Shown piece by piece: positions 40,342-51,212 of a stretch of 64,000 nt of DNA. Source of the stretch: Nocardioides sp. Root1257 (lineage in GTDB: Bacteria > Actinomycetota > Actinomycetes > Propionibacteriales > Nocardioidaceae); the NCBI RefSeq assembly GCF_001425175.1, contig NZ_LMDV01000008.1, forward strand, positions 91,363-155,362, written 5' to 3'. The notes below the pieces were generated by a model. It was not told where the DNA came from. It did not search any database and saw only the letters and a program-made list of their open reading frames with translations. The first letter of the stretch is position 1; each line of letters begins with the position of its first letter. The position numbers and the translations under genes are program-made.

Positions 40342-41670
40342 ATGGCCACCCTCCCGGTGACGCTCGACCGCGACGCTCCTGGCGCCCTGGGCGTCCAGCT
40401 GTCCGGCGCGATCAGGGAGCTGGTCGTCGCCGGCACGCTCGCCCGGGGCGACCGCCTGCCGAGCAGCCGGGCGCTCGCCGCCGACCTCGGGGTGAGCCGC
40501 TCGGTGACCGAGCACGCCTACGAGCAGCTGCTCGCCGAGGGCTGGCTCGAGGCCCGTCGCGGGTCGGGGACCTTCGTCGCGGCCGGCGGGGCCGCCCCGG
40601 CCGCGGCCACCCGCCGGCCGGCACCGACTGCCGAGCACGACCTGGTGCGCCTGGACGCCGGCACTCCCTGGATCGACCCGCGGCACGCCGCCGGGTGGCG
40701 TCGCGCGTGGCGCGAGGTGTCGTCGGCCCGGCCGCCGCGGGGCTACGACGACCCGCGTGGGCTGCCCGAGCTCCGCTCCGCCCTCGTCGATCGGATCGGC
40801 CGGACCCGCGGGCTCGTCGTCGACCCGGACGAGGTCGTGGTCACCAACGGCACGACGGACGGCCTCCGCCACCTCCTCGCGGTGCTGCCGCCCGGTCCCG
40901 TCGCCCTCGAGGACCCCGGCTACCGGGCGGCGGTCGAGACCGTGAAGGGCGTCGCCCGCCCGGTCCGCGACCTGCCCGCGCTGGACCCGGTGGTGGACCT
41001 GGGCGGGGTCGCCGCGGCGTACGTCACCCCCGCCCACCAGCACCCCCTCGGCCGGGTGTTGCCCGCCGCCGAGCGGGTCGCCCTGCTCGACGCCGCCCGG
41101 TCCGCCAGGACCGTCGTCGTCGAGGACGACTACGACTCGGAGTTCCGCTACGACGTCGCGCCGGTGCCGGCACTGGCCAGCCTGGACCGGTCGCGGGTCG
41201 CCTACCTCGGCACCGCCGCCAAGTCGGTCGCGCCCTCGTTGCGGCTCGGCTGGATGGTGCCGCCGCCGGCCCACCTCGACGCGATCAACGCGCGGCGCCT
41301 GGTCACCCACGAGGGCGCACCGTGGCCGGTCCAGCGCGCGTTCCTGGCCCTGCTGCGCGACGGGTACGTCGACAAGGTCGTCCGCACCGCGCGCCGGGTC
41401 TACGCCGAGCGTGCGCCACGGGTGGCGGCCGCGCTCACGCCGTACGCCGAGCTGGCGGGGCCGCTCGCCGGGATGTACTCGACCTGGCTGCTCCCCCAGC
41501 CCGACGCGCTGCGGGCGCGGGCGGCGGCACGCGAGGCCGGCTTCGAGCTCAACCTGCTCTCGGACTACTGCCGCTCGGCGCGGCTGACCGGGCTGGTGCT
41601 CGGGTTCGGCGGGGTCACCGACGACGAGCTCGACCGGGCCCTGGCCGCGGTGACGTCAGCCCTGGCCTGA
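40342..41670 (+). CDS. MocR/PdxR-family regulator (second copy)
   Basis: A 442-residue GntR-aminotransferase fusion. The winged helix spans about residues 14-82 (SGAIRELVVAGTLARGDRLPS, ALAADLGVSRSVTEHAYEQLL), and the PLP-dependent domain follows; Lys is in LGTAAKSVAPSLRLGW, the Asp/Tyr pair in VEDDYDSEFRY. ACAGGA lies five bases before ATG 40342. It is divergent from a pyridoxamine-phosphate-oxidase-like gene, the classical layout for PdxR-type control of B6 metabolism. It ends 15 bases inside the convergent DUF4233 gene. Confidence 0.88.
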   Translation: MATLPVTLDRDAPGALGVQLSGAIRELVVAGTLARGDRLPSSRALAADLGVSRSVTEHAYEQLLAEGWLEARRGSGTFVAAGGAAPAAATRRPAPTAEHDLVRLDAGTPWIDPRHAAGWRRAWREVSSARPPRGYDDPRGLPELRSALVDRIGRTRGLVVDPDEVVVTNGTTDGLRHLLAVLPPGPVALEDPGYRAAVETVKGVARPVRDLPALDPVVDLGGVAAAYVTPAHQHPLGRVLPAAERVALLDAARSARTVVVEDDYDSEFRYDVAPVPALASLDRSRVAYLGTAAKSVAPSLRLGWMVPPPAHLDAINARRLVTHEGAPWPVQRAFLALLRDGYVDKVVRTARRVYAERAPRVAAALTPYAELAGPLAGMYSTWLLPQPDALRARAAAREAGFELNLLSDYCRSARLTGLVLGFGGVTDDELDRALAAVTSALA

Positions 41671-42051
41671 GGTGTCGGTGGCGTCGTACGCCGCGAACGC
41701 CTCGGCCCGCTCGCGCTCGATCCGGCGACCGAGGAGGTAGGCCGAGCCCCACAGCAGCGCGAAGATGCCGCCGAGCACGAACATCAGCGGGATCACGAAC
41801 CCCAGGGCGATCGCGAACACCTGGACCACCCACCCGAGCACGTAGGCCCACTCCGCGCGCAGCATGCCGGCGAGCAGCAGGCAGACGACCGCGAGCCCGA
41901 CGCCGACGGCGACCGCGGTCCCCGCGGGGACGTCGGCGACGCTGATCATCACCGGGGTCGTCAGGCCGAGGGTGATCGCCTCCAGGCTGAGGACGGCCGC
42001 GCACATGCCGCGGCGCGGCGACCGCGTCCGCTCGGGATCGACGTCGCTCAT
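41656..42051 (-). CDS. DUF4233 membrane protein
   Basis: A 131-residue protein with four membrane segments (about residues 18-38, 43-63, 67-82 and 86-108), starting [28 protein letters not shown]4233 proteins are found almost always directly after folC in actinomycetes, as here, with an ATGA overlap (42048-42051). The function is unknown. The C-terminal cytoplasmic helix (RRIERERAEAFAAYDATD) is charged. Confidence 0.82.
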   Translation of the reverse strand: MSDVDPERTRSPRRGMCAAVLSLEAITLGLTTPVMISVADVPAGTAVAVGVGLAVVCLLLAGMLRAEWAYVLGWVVQVFAIALGFVIPLMFVLGGIFALLWGSAYLLGRRIERERAEAFAAYDATDTSGQG

Positions 42052-43430
42052 CGGCTGCGGTCCTTCTGCGGGCGCACCAGCAGGCTGCGCGCCTCGCCGA
42101 CCGTGACGACCGAGCCGGTCACCAGGACGGCGCCCGACCCGAGGCCCTCGCCGAAGGCCGCGCCGGCCTCGGCCAGGGTCGCGGCGGCCTCGATGGCGTC
42201 ACCGAGGTTCGGCGTGACCGAGACCCGGTCCTCACCGAAGACCTCACGCGCCTTCTCGGCGAGCATCTCGGCGGGCAGCGCCCGGTCGGTGGAGTTCTGC
42301 GTGCACACGACGTGGGCCAGGTGCGGCTCGAGCGCCACCAGCAGCTGCTCCTGGTCCTTGTCTGCCATCACCCCGACCACGCCGATCAGCGGGTTGAAGG
42401 TGAACGAGTCCTCCAGCGCCGCGCCGAGGGCCTCGGCGCCGTGCGGGTTGTGCGCGGCGTCGAGCACGACGGTGGGGCTGCGCCGCACGATCTCGAGCCG
42501 GCCGGGTGAGGTCACCTCGGCGAACGCCGCGCGCACGACCTCGGCGTCCAGCGGCTGCTCGGCGCTGGCGACGAACGCCTCCACGGCCGCGAGCGCGACC
42601 GAGGCGTTCTGCGCCTGGTGGGCGCCGTACAGCGGCAGGAACACGTCGTCGTACCGCGCGTGGAGACCCTGGAGCGACAGCATCTGCCCACCGACGGCGG
42701 GCGTGCGGGTGGCGACACCGAAGTCGGTGCCCTCGCGGACCGCGGTCGCGCCGACCTCGGCGATCCGGTCCGCCAGGACGGCCGCGACGTCGGGCTCCTG
42801 CTCGGCGAGCACGGCGGTCGAGCCGGCCTTGATGATCCCGGCCTTCTCGACGGCGATCACGGCCGGCGTCTCGCCGAGGTAGCGGGCGTGGTCGACCGCG
42901 ATCGGCAGCACGACGGCGACCTGGGCGTCGACGACGTTGGTCGCGTCCCACGAGCCACCCATCCCGACCTCGACCACGGCGGCGTCGACCGGCGCGTCGG
43001 CGAACGCGGCGTACGCCATCCCGACGACGGTCTCGAAGAACGAGAGCGGGTGGTCCTGGTCGGCGTCGACCAGGTGGGTGTAGGGCGCGACGTCGTTGAA
43101 CGCGCGCACGAAGTCGTCGTCCGAGAGCGGCTCCCCGTCGATCGAGATCCGCTCGGTCATCCGCTCGACGTGCGGGCTGGTGAACCGGCCGGTGCGCAGG
43201 TCGAGCGCGCGCAGCAGGGTGTCGATCATCCGCGAGGTCGAGGTCTTGCCGTTCGTCCCGGTCAGGTGGATGACGGGGTAGCTGCGCTGCGGGTCGCCGA
43301 GCACCTCCATGAAGGCCTCGATCCGGTCCAGGGACGGCTCGAGCTTGGTCTCCGGCCATCGGGACAGCAGGGCGTCCTCGACCTCGTCGAAGTTCTGGGC
43401 CAGGCGGGGTGCGTCAGGGGTCTCGCTCAT
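42048..43430 (-). CDS. folC: Folylpolyglutamate synthase / dihydrofolate synthase
   Basis: A 460-residue Mur-ligase-type enzyme adding glutamate to (dihydro)folates. The P-loop is [19 protein letters not shown]; the central motif is [34 protein letters not shown] marks the C-terminal substrate domain. The start ATG 43430 is well placed. It precedes the DUF4233 gene with ATGA overlap and follows the valS region in the opposite direction, a common actinobacterial order. Confidence 0.94.
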   Translation of the reverse strand: MSETPDAPRLAQNFDEVEDALLSRWPETKLEPSLDRIEAFMEVLGDPQRSYPVIHLTGTNGKTSTSRMIDTLLRALDLRTGRFTSPHVERMTERISIDGEPLSDDDFVRAFNDVAPYTHLVDADQDHPLSFFETVVGMAYAAFADAPVDAAVVEVGMGGSWDATNVVDAQVAVVLPIAVDHARYLGETPAVIAVEKAGIIKAGSTAVLAEQEPDVAAVLADRIAEVGATAVREGTDFGVATRTPAVGGQMLSLQGLHARYDDVFLPLYGAHQAQNASVALAAVEAFVASAEQPLDAEVVRAAFAEVTSPGRLEIVRRSPTVVLDAAHNPHGAEALGAALEDSFTFNPLIGVVGVMADKDQEQLLVALEPHLAHVVCTQNSTDRALPAEMLAEKAREVFGEDRVSVTPNLGDAIEAAATLAEAGAAFGEGLGSGAVLVTGSVVTVGEARSLLVRPQKDRSR

Positions 43431-43453
43431 CGTGGGTCGAGTCTAGAGACTCC

Positions 43454-44332
43454 TCAGTCGACCAGCAGATTCACCATGTCGACCACGGGCCGGTAGCCGA
43501 TCGCCTCGTAGACGTGGTTGGAGACCGGGTTGGCCTGGTCGGTGAAGAGGCAGCAGCGCACGCCCCGGGCGAGGTGCTCGGCGGAGATCTCGGCGACGGC
43601 GCGGCTGGCGTATCCCCGGCCGCGCTGGTCGCGCGGCGTGTAGACGGGGCCGATGCGGGCGACGCCGTAGGCCGGGAGGTTGGCGCCGGTGAGGTGCACC
43701 CGCTCGCCGTGCTCGTCCTCCCAGAGCCAGATCACGCCGTCCTCGATGCGCACGAGCATGTCGTCCATCGAGAAGCTCTCCATGCCGTGCGGCTCGACGC
43801 GGCCCGCCTGCTCGGCGGCCGCCCGGGCGAAGTCGAGGAACCACTCGAGGCACAGGTCCGCGTCGGCCTCGGTGGCCTTCCGCAGCCGGCCGGCGGGGGC
43901 CGGGGGCATGACCAGCTCGCCCAGCTCGAAGAGCCGGACGTGCTCGTGGACGGAGACGGCTCCGCCGGTGAGCCGGGCGGTCTCCTCCGCGACCAGGCGC
44001 GCCGCCGGCAACGCGCCGTTGACGCCACCGAGGACCTCCCCGCGAGCGTGCACCGCGCGGGCCAGCTCGACGGCCGCATCGGCCGGCATCGGGAGGACGT
44101 ACGCCGGGTGGGGCGCGAACGGTGCGGTCCGCATCGCAACGCCGGCGACGAGCCCCGCGTCGTCGCGCGCGACCGCCCACCAGCGGTGCGGCAGGTCGCC
44201 GGAGAGGCGCTCGGCCATCCGCGCCGTGACCGTCGCGATGACGGTCGTGATCACCGGCTCCACTGCCAGGTGTGCCTCGGTCTCGGCCAGGAACTGCGCG
44301 GGATCGTCGACGAACTCGATGCGGGCTGCCAT
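43454..44332 (-). CDS. Two-part GNAT-like acetyltransferase
   Basis: A 292-residue protein with a poorly conserved N-terminal half and a C-terminal GNAT domain: [21 protein letters not shown] is motif A, and [17 protein letters not shown] is motif B. The N-terminal part ([16 protein letters not shown]) looks like a degenerate GNAT unit as in DUF4081-type proteins. Substrate unknown. It is divergent from valS, with 78 bases between. Confidence 0.8.
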   Translation of the reverse strand: MAARIEFVDDPAQFLAETEAHLAVEPVITTVIATVTARMAERLSGDLPHRWWAVARDDAGLVAGVAMRTAPFAPHPAYVLPMPADAAVELARAVHARGEVLGGVNGALPAARLVAEETARLTGGAVSVHEHVRLFELGELVMPPAPAGRLRKATEADADLCLEWFLDFARAAAEQAGRVEPHGMESFSMDDMLVRIEDGVIWLWEDEHGERVHLTGANLPAYGVARIGPVYTPRDQRGRGYASRAVAEISAEHLARGVRCCLFTDQANPVSNHVYEAIGYRPVVDMVNLLVD

Positions 44333-44397
44333 GACCGAAGTCAGCCATCCCGGTGCCCGCGGTCACAACCGGTTTCTCCGGCAGAGGGCACGCGCCC

Positions 44398-44403
44398 TAG
44401 GAT
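44398..44403 (+). promoter_or_regulatory. Leaderless -10 box of valS
   Basis: TAGGAT seven bases before ATG 44411, in the 78-bp divergent gap. No T-box or attenuator fits in this space. Confidence 0.5.
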
Positions 44404-44410
44404 TTCGGAC

Positions 44411-47026
44411 ATGACCGAGACGCAGAGCCAGGCCACGGACACGACCAGCGCGGATCGACGCGCCGTCGTCGTACCCGAGAAGCCTGCGCTCGAGGGGCTC
44501 GAGGCCACCTGGAGCGAGCGCTGGAAGGCCGACGACACCTACGCCTTCGACCGCACCCAGCCGCGCGAGAACGTCTACTCGATCGACACTCCCCCGCCGA
44601 CCGTGAGCGGCAGCCTGCACGTCGGCCACGTGTTCTCGTACACGCACACCGACCTGATCGCCCGCTTCCAGCGGATGCGGGGCAAGTCCGTCTTCTACCC
44701 GATGGGCTGGGACGACAACGGCCTGCCGACCGAGCGCCGGGTGCAGAACTACTTCGGCGTGCGCTGCGACCCGTCGCTGCCGTACGACGCCGACTTCACG
44801 CCGCCGGAGAAGCCCGACGCGAAGAAGCAGATCCCGATCAGCCGGCCCAACTTCATCGCCCTGTGCGAGCAGCTGGTCGAGCAGGACGAGCAGGTCTTCG
44901 AGCAGCTGTGGCGCACCCTCGGCCTCTCGGTCGACTGGAAGCAGCACTACACGACCATCGGCCCCAAGTCGCAGACGGTCAGCCAGCGTGCGTTCCTGCG
45001 CAACTTCGCCCGCGGCGAGGCCTACCTCCAGGAGGCGCCGACCCTCTGGGACGTCACCTTCCAGACCGCGGTGGCCCAGGCCGAGCTCGAGGCCCGCGAG
45101 TACGCCGGCGCCTACCACCGGGTCGCGTTCCACAAGCCCGACGGTGAGCCCGTCTACATCGAGACGACGCGTCCCGAGCTGATCCCGAGCGTCGTCGCGC
45201 TGATCGCGCACCCGGACGACCCGCGCTACCAGTCGCTCTTCGGCACCACCGTGACCAGCCCCGTCTTCGGGGTCGAGATCCCGGTGCGCGCCCACGCCGC
45301 CGCGGAGATGGACAAGGGCGCCGGCATCGCCATGTGCTGCACCTTCGGTGACCTCACCGACGTCACCTGGTGGCGCGAGCTCGACCTCCCGGTCCGCACC
45401 CTGATCGGCCGCGACGGCCGGATGTCGCGCGAGACGCCCGACTGGCTGGCGCACGAGCCCGCCGCGACGGCGTACGAGGAGCTCAAGGGCAAGACCGCGT
45501 TCTCCGCCCGTGAGGCGGTCGTGACCGCCCTGCGCGAGTCCGGCGACCTGGACGGCGAGCCGAAGCCCACGCAGCGGATGACGAACTTCTACGAGAAGGG
45601 CGACAAGCCGCTCGAGATCGTCGCGACCCGTCAGTGGTACATCCGCAACGGCGGCCGCGATGCCGCGCTGCGCACCGAGATGATCGACCGCGGCGCCGAG
45701 ATCCAGTGGCTGCCGCCGCACATGAAGCACCGCTACGACAACTGGGTCGGCGGCCTCAACGGCGACTGGCTGATCTCGCGGCAGCGCTTCTTCGGCATCC
45801 CGTTCCCGGTCTGGTACCCCCTGGACGCCGAGGGCGAGCCCGACTACGACCACCCGCTCCTCCCCCGCGAGGCGGACCTGCCGATCGACCCGTCGACCGT
45901 GGCGCCCGGTGGCTACACCGAGGAGCAGCGCGGGAAGCCGGGCGGCTTCATCGGCGACCCCGACGTGATGGACACCTGGGCGACCTCGTCGCTGACCCCG
46001 CAGATCGCAGGCGGCTGGGAGTCCGACGACGACCTGTGGCAGCGCGTCTTCCCGATGGACCTGTGCACCCAGGCGCACGACATCATCCGCACCTGGCTCT
46101 TCTCCCGGGTGGTGCGGGCGCACTTCGAGAACCACGCCGCCCCGTGGTCGCACGCCCTGGTCTCCGGCTTCATCCTCGACCCGGACCGCAAGAAGATGTC
46201 CAAGTCCAAGGGCAACGTCGTGGTCCCGACCGAGATCCTCGACAAGTTCGGGGCTGACGCCGTCCGCTGGCGTGCCGCGATGGCTCGCCCGGGCCTGGAC
46301 TCGCCCTTCGACGAGACCCAGATGAAGGTCGGCCGCCGCCTGGCGATGAAGGTCCTCAACGCCTCGAAGTTCGTCCTCGGTGGCGTCGGCGCGACCGGCG
46401 TGAACCCGTTCGAGGTCTCCGAGCCGCTCGACTGCGCCCTGCTCGGGCGCCTGGCCGAGGTGGTCCGCGCCGCGACCGACGCGTTCGAGGCCTACGACTA
46501 CACCAGCGCGCTCGAGGTCGCCGAGAAGTTCTTCTGGGAGTTCTGCGACGACTACCTCGAGCTGGTCAAGGAGCGCGCGTACGCCGAGGGCGACGGCGCC
46601 GACACGGTCTCCGCGAAGGCCACCCTGGCGATCGCGCTCGACGTCCAGCTGCGGCTGCTCGCGCCGTTCCTGCCCTACGTGACCGAGGAGGTCTGGTCGT
46701 GGTGGCAGGAGGGGTCGATCCACCTCTCCAGCTGGCCGACGGTCACCGAGCTGGGCTCAGCGGCGGCCACCGACCCGGTCGCGCTCGACGCGGTGGCGGC
46801 CGCGCTGGTCGGGATCCGCGGCGCCAAGTCGAACGCCAAGGTGTCGATGCGCGCGGAGCTGTCCCGGGTCGAGATCCGTGGCCCGCGGGCGCTGGTCGAC
46901 GCGGCCGAGCTCGCGGCCGACGACCTGCGCAAGACCGGCAAGATCGTCGGCGACCTGGTCTTCGTCGCCGCCGAGGGCGCGACGGAGATCACCGTGGTGG
47001 CCGAGCTGGCACCCGTCGAGGGCTGA
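44411..47026 (+). CDS. valS: Valyl-tRNA synthetase
   Basis: An 871-residue class I synthetase. The HIGH-type motif is [15 protein letters not shown] near residue 70; the editing (CP1) domain contains [20 protein letters not shown] and [12 protein letters not shown]; the KMSKS loop is [15 protein letters not shown]. The C-terminal anticodon-binding part ends with a short tail ([17 protein letters not shown]) and lacks the long coiled-coil arm seen in many bacterial ValRS. It charges tRNA-Val. Start ATG 44411; a frame extending to 43409 lies over the opposite-strand gene. Confidence 0.96.
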   Translation: MTETQSQATDTTSADRRAVVVPEKPALEGLEATWSERWKADDTYAFDRTQPRENVYSIDTPPPTVSGSLHVGHVFSYTHTDLIARFQRMRGKSVFYPMGWDDNGLPTERRVQNYFGVRCDPSLPYDADFTPPEKPDAKKQIPISRPNFIALCEQLVEQDEQVFEQLWRTLGLSVDWKQHYTTIGPKSQTVSQRAFLRNFARGEAYLQEAPTLWDVTFQTAVAQAELEAREYAGAYHRVAFHKPDGEPVYIETTRPELIPSVVALIAHPDDPRYQSLFGTTVTSPVFGVEIPVRAHAAAEMDKGAGIAMCCTFGDLTDVTWWRELDLPVRTLIGRDGRMSRETPDWLAHEPAATAYEELKGKTAFSAREAVVTALRESGDLDGEPKPTQRMTNFYEKGDKPLEIVATRQWYIRNGGRDAALRTEMIDRGAEIQWLPPHMKHRYDNWVGGLNGDWLISRQRFFGIPFPVWYPLDAEGEPDYDHPLLPREADLPIDPSTVAPGGYTEEQRGKPGGFIGDPDVMDTWATSSLTPQIAGGWESDDDLWQRVFPMDLCTQAHDIIRTWLFSRVVRAHFENHAAPWSHALVSGFILDPDRKKMSKSKGNVVVPTEILDKFGADAVRWRAAMARPGLDSPFDETQMKVGRRLAMKVLNASKFVLGGVGATGVNPFEVSEPLDCALLGRLAEVVRAATDAFEAYDYTSALEVAEKFFWEFCDDYLELVKERAYAEGDGADTVSAKATLAIALDVQLRLLAPFLPYVTEEVWSWWQEGSIHLSSWPTVTELGSAAATDPVALDAVAAALVGIRGAKSNAKVSMRAELSRVEIRGPRALVDAAELAADDLRKTGKIVGDLVFVAAEGATEITVVAELAPVEG

Positions 47027-47032
47027 GCCGGG

Positions 47033-47803
47033 TCAGTACCGGCCGCGGTGGCCGCCGTGGTGGCGGTCGCCGTACTCGTCCTCGGAGTCGTGACCGTACC
47101 CGTGGCCCTGCGAGCCGTAACCCTGCGAGCCGTGGCCCTGCGAGCCGTAGCCCTGCGAGCCGTAGTCCTGGGAGCCGTAGCCCTGGGAGCCGTAGCCGTG
47201 ACCGCGGGTGTCGGTGAGGGCGTCGGTGATCGCACCGCCCAGGGCTGAGCCGAGTGCGGCGAGGCCCTGGCCGAGACCCTGGCCGAGGCCCTGGCCGCTC
47301 GCGTGGCCGTTGGAGTGACCCAGGCCGTGACCCAGGCCGTGCTTGATCCCCGCGAGACCGGGCACCGTGGGAGCCGGCACGGCGGGCACCGAGGGCACCG
47401 AGGGCGTCGGCAGCGGCGTGGCGACGGGCGTGCTCGGGACGACCGGGGTGGCCGCGTGCTGCGGGTGGGCCGGCGCCTGCTGGACGACCGGACGGACGTC
47501 GGCGTGGGCCGGGCGGGTCGGGTGTGCCGTCGCGCCCGCGGAGGGCTTGCCCTGCGGCGTGGCGACTGGGGCACTGGGCCGCTTCGTGGGTGTGGAGACC
47601 GGCGGGGCGGCGATGGCGGGACGCGGTGCGTCGCCGGCGGGCGCGGGCTTCGGCTGCAGGACGGTGCCGGCGATCATGCCCATCGGCAGGCTCCGGGCGA
47701 GGCCGCCGAGGGCGTCGGTACGCACCGCGTGCACCATCACCCCGAAGCACGCCAGGACGACGACGATCGATGCCACCAGCGGCGCACGGTGCTCTGACCG
47801 CAT
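47033..47803 (-). CDS. Low-complexity exported protein with GYGSQ repeats
   Basis: A 256-residue protein. A signal-anchor-like start (VASIVVVLACFGVMVHAV) is followed by a long Pro/Ala/Thr linker (PVSTPTKRPSAPVATPQ, PTPSVPSVPAVPAPTVPG), a Gly-rich patch (GQGLGQGLGQG), and a C-terminal run of GYGSQ/GHGSQ units ending in a His/Gly/Arg-rich tail. No family recognised. It resembles surface or wall-associated low-complexity proteins. The repeats are near-identical at DNA level (15-bp units), so unit number may vary between strains. Confidence 0.62.
   Translation of the reverse strand: MRSEHRAPLVASIVVVLACFGVMVHAVRTDALGGLARSLPMGMIAGTVLQPKPAPAGDAPRPAIAAPPVSTPTKRPSAPVATPQGKPSAGATAHPTRPAHADVRPVVQQAPAHPQHAATPVVPSTPVATPLPTPSVPSVPAVPAPTVPGLAGIKHGLGHGLGHSNGHASGQGLGQGLGQGLAALGSALGGAITDALTDTRGHGYGSQGYGSQDYGSQGYGSQGHGSQGYGSQGHGYGHDSEDEYGDRHHGGHRGRY
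47098..47204. repeat. Tandem 15-bp coding repeats (GYGSQ units)
   Basis: Plus-strand units of the type CCCTGCGAGCCGTAG or CCCTGGGAGCCGTAG are repeated about seven times, encoding GYGSQ-type pentapeptides on the minus strand. Near-perfect repetition invites slippage. Confidence 0.7.
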
Positions 47804-47878
47804 CCAGACCCTCCCGAGGAAAAACGGACGTTCCAGTGTCAGTTTTCCGGTCCAGACAGGTCAGAGCCAAACCCCTGG

Positions 47879-47910
47879 GCCCTATCTGGTCATAAATGAC
47901 CCAGATGGGC
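47879..47910 (-). terminator. Hairpin downstream of clpX
   Basis: GCCCTATCTGGTCAT (47879-47893) pairs with ATGACCCAGATGGGC (47896-47910) with one wobble and one bulge around a 2-base loop. It lies 60 bases after the clpX stop on the minus strand, upstream of the repeat-protein gene. Terminator or dyad operator of the next gene. Confidence 0.5.
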
Positions 47911-47970
47911 TAGGCGAACCGCTGTGGGGCTGGTCGTCCTGAACCAGCGCAGGCCCGCGGTCGCGTCCGC

Positions 47971-49254
<1,284 letters not shown>

Positions 49255-49328
49255 GGGCGGTCATCCTCCGGTAAGTCGAGCCCGGTATGTCGAGCTGGTA
49301 CAGCAGCTGTGCCTGGGGGTGGTGCCGT

Positions 49329-49351
49329 TCAGGGGCCGAGAGCCCCCCTGA
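49329..49351. terminator. Hairpin between clpP2 and clpX (first)
   Basis: TCAGGGG (49329-49335) pairs with CCCCTGA (49345-49351). It is one of two tandem hairpins in the 159-bp gap and could reduce read-through from clpP2 into clpX. Confidence 0.45.
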
Positions 49352-49363
49352 CGGTACCCCGTG

Positions 49364-49384
49364 CCACCCCCGAAGAGGGGGTGG
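49364..49384 (-). terminator. Hairpin between clpP2 and clpX (second)
   Basis: CCACCCCC (49364-49371) and GGGGGTGG (49377-49384) form an 8-bp stem with a 5-base loop, about 30 bases after the clpP2 stop on the minus strand. No T-run. Confidence 0.55.
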
Positions 49385-49413
49385 ACACGGGCAACGTCAG
49401 GTCATGGTGGAGC

Positions 49414-50022
49414 TCAGGTGAGCGCCGGGACGCCCTTGCGCGACTCGATCACCGCGTCGATCAGGCCGTACTCCACGGCCTGCTCGGCGGTGAGGATCTT
49501 GTCGCGCTCGATGTCGACGCTCACCTGCTCGATCGACCGACCGCTGTGGTCGCTGATCATCTTCTCGAGCAGCTCGCGCATCCGCAGGATCTCGTTGGCC
49601 TGGATCTCGATGTCGGAGGTCTGGCCGAACGTGCCCTCGGTGTAGGGCTGGTGGATCAGGATGCGGCTGTTGGGCAGCGCCATCCGCTTGCCGCGGGCGC
49701 CCGCACCGAGCAGGATCGCCGCCGCCGAGGCGGCCTGCCCGATGCACACGGTCTGCACGTCCGGCTTGATGAAGTTCATCGTGTCGTAGATCGCCGTCAG
49801 CGCGGTGAACGAGCCACCGGGGCTGTTGATGTAGATCTGGATGTCCTGGTCGGGGTTCATCGACTCCAGGCACATCAGCTGGGCGATGACGGCGTTGGCG
49901 ACGTCGTCGGAGATCGGCGTGCCGAGGTAGATGATGCGGTCCTCGAACAGCTTGGCGTAGGGGTCGATGCGCCGGAACCCGTAGGACGTGCGCTCTTCCC
50001 ACTGGGGGATGTAGTAGTTCAT
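49414..50022 (-). CDS. clpP2: ATP-dependent protease subunit ClpP2
   Basis: A 202-residue ClpP peptidase. The catalytic Ser lies in IGQAASAAAILLGAG, the His in RILIHQPYTEG, and the Asp in the later DIERDKIL region; INSPGGS is the oxyanion segment. It pairs with ClpP1 encoded three bases upstream to form a mixed 14-mer, as in mycobacteria. The N-terminal MNYYIPQWEERTSYG and overall sequence fit the ClpP2 type. Confidence 0.95.
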   Translation of the reverse strand: MNYYIPQWEERTSYGFRRIDPYAKLFEDRIIYLGTPISDDVANAVIAQLMCLESMNPDQDIQIYINSPGGSFTALTAIYDTMNFIKPDVQTVCIGQAASAAAILLGAGARGKRMALPNSRILIHQPYTEGTFGQTSDIEIQANEILRMRELLEKMISDHSGRSIEQVSVDIERDKILTAEQAVEYGLIDAVIESRKGVPALT

Positions 50023-50025
50023 GCG

Positions 50026-50682
50026 TCAGTCCTTCTGCCGGGCCGGACGGCCGTCGTCGGCCGCCTCGCGGGCGCTCTTGATGACCTGGTCGACGAGGCC
50101 GTAGTCCTTGGCCTGGTCGGCGGTGAACCAGCGGTCGCGGTCGGCGTCGTTCTCGACCTGCTCGCGCGGCTGGCCCGTGTGCTCCGCGATCAGGTCGAGG
50201 AGGATCTGCTTGATGTGCAGGGACTGCTGCGCCTGGATCTTGATGTCCGAGGCCGAGCCGCCCATGCCGGAGGACGGCTGGTGCATCATGATCCGCGCGT
50301 GCGGGAGCGCGTAGCGCTTGCCCTTCGTGCCGGCGCAGAGCAGGAACTGGCCCATCGAGGCGGCCAGGCCCATGCCTACCGTCGCCACGTCGTTGGGGAT
50401 GTAGTTCATGGTGTCGTAGATCGCCATGCCGGCGTCGACCGAGCCACCCGGGCTGTTGATGTGCAGGAAGATGTCGGCCTCGGGGTCCTCGGCCGAGAGC
50501 AGGAGCAGCTGGGCGCAGATCGCGTTGGCGTTCTGGTCGCGCACCTCGGAGCCGAGGAAGACGATCCGCTCACGCAGCAGACGCTGGTAGATGTGGCCGT
50601 CGAGGTCGTTCATCCCGCCGCCGCCGTTGAGCTGCGGCTGATGAGTCCCCGGGTGCGATGCGGAGCTGGAGTACTGGGTCAC
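50026..50682 (-). CDS. clpP1: ATP-dependent protease subunit ClpP1
   Basis: A 218-residue ClpP peptidase; the Ser is in [16 protein letters not shown] and the His in [13 protein letters not shown]. The start is uncertain: GTG 50682 (adding a propeptide-like [17 protein letters not shown]) is favoured because TAGGGT lies seven bases upstream, giving a leaderless transcript; ATG 50613 would give a 195-residue form. Together with ClpP2 and ClpX/ClpC it forms the main cytosolic protease. A ClgR-like operator lies 52 bases upstream. Confidence 0.93.
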   Translation of the reverse strand: MTQYSSSASHPGTHQPQLNGGGGMNDLDGHIYQRLLRERIVFLGSEVRDQNANAICAQLLLLSAEDPEADIFLHINSPGGSVDAGMAIYDTMNYIPNDVATVGMGLAASMGQFLLCAGTKGKRYALPHARIMMHQPSSGMGGSASDIKIQAQQSLHIKQILLDLIAEHTGQPREQVENDADRDRWFTADQAKDYGLVDQVIKSAREAADDGRPARQKD

Positions 50683-50689
50683 GGAAGCG

Positions 50690-50695
50690 ACCCTA
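50690..50695 (-). promoter_or_regulatory. Leaderless -10 box of clpP1
   Basis: TAGGGT on the minus strand, seven bases before GTG 50682. It supports the longer clpP1 start. Confidence 0.5.
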
Positions 50696-50733
50696 GCCGC
50701 AAGAGCCGACAGTTCCACGGCCAACCGGCCCCT

Positions 50734-50749
50734 GTTCGCCAACAGCGGA
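50734..50749 (-). promoter_or_regulatory. ClgR-like operator upstream of clpP1P2
   Basis: On the minus strand TCCGCTGTTGGCGAAC matches the actinobacterial ClgR box CGC-N5-GCG with flanking A/C preferences (one or two deviations). ClgR activates clpP1P2 in Corynebacterium, Mycobacterium and Streptomyces. The box lies about 40 bases upstream of the -10. Confidence 0.6.
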
Positions 50750-50750
50750 T

Positions 50751-51212
50751 TTACGCCTCGACGGCCTCGCGGAGGCGGTCCAGCGTCTGGACCATCCCGG
50801 CCTCGAGCTCGTCGGCGTGCTCCGCACTGCCGCCCAGCGCCACCGGCGCGAACAGGCGCGACATCCGGGTGAGCCGGCGCGGCACGGGCCGGCGGTGCAC
50901 GACCCGGGTGCCCTCCGCGACGGGAGCCAGCTCCCAGATCCAGCGCGCACCGCTGGAGGTCGTGTCCCAGGCCACCAGCCGACCCGGCTCCAGCAGGGCG
51001 ACGACGTTGCGGGTCGGCCAGATCGCGGCACGGCGCCGGTTGATCCCGAGGTACCACTGCCCGACCCGCAGCCCGCCACGCTTGAGCGGGATCATCCGCA
51101 CCAGCTCCGGGCTCCACTCGGGCATCCGGGAGAAGTCGGTCAGCAGCGCCCACACCCGCTCGGTCGGCGCCGCGACGACGCCCTCGGCGTACAGCTCCCG
51201 GTCGGCGCTCAT
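50751..51212 (-). CDS. SRPBCC-fold protein (polyketide cyclase/dehydrase-like)
   Basis: A 153-residue protein of the START/SRPBCC fold: [27 protein letters not shown] at the N-terminus, [21 protein letters not shown] in the middle, and [21 protein letters not shown] as the C-terminal helix. Such proteins bind small hydrophobic ligands. ATGA overlap with the upstream alpha/beta hydrolase gene shows cotranslation, so the pair may handle a common lipid-like substrate. Its stop lies next to the ClgR-like box of clpP1. Confidence 0.8.
   Translation of the reverse strand: MSADRELYAEGVVAAPTERVWALLTDFSRMPEWSPELVRMIPLKRGGLRVGQWYLGINRRRAAIWPTRNVVALLEPGRLVAWDTTSSGARWIWELAPVAEGTRVVHRRPVPRRLTRMSRLFAPVALGGSAEHADELEAGMVQTLDRLREAVEA

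Noticed and set aside
44333..44410. T-box attenuator before valS
   Set aside because: Only 78 bases, no specifier loop or TGGN motif, and a leaderless -10 is present.
47098..47204. CRISPR-like repeat array
   Set aside because: Units are contiguous 15-bp coding repeats without unique spacers.
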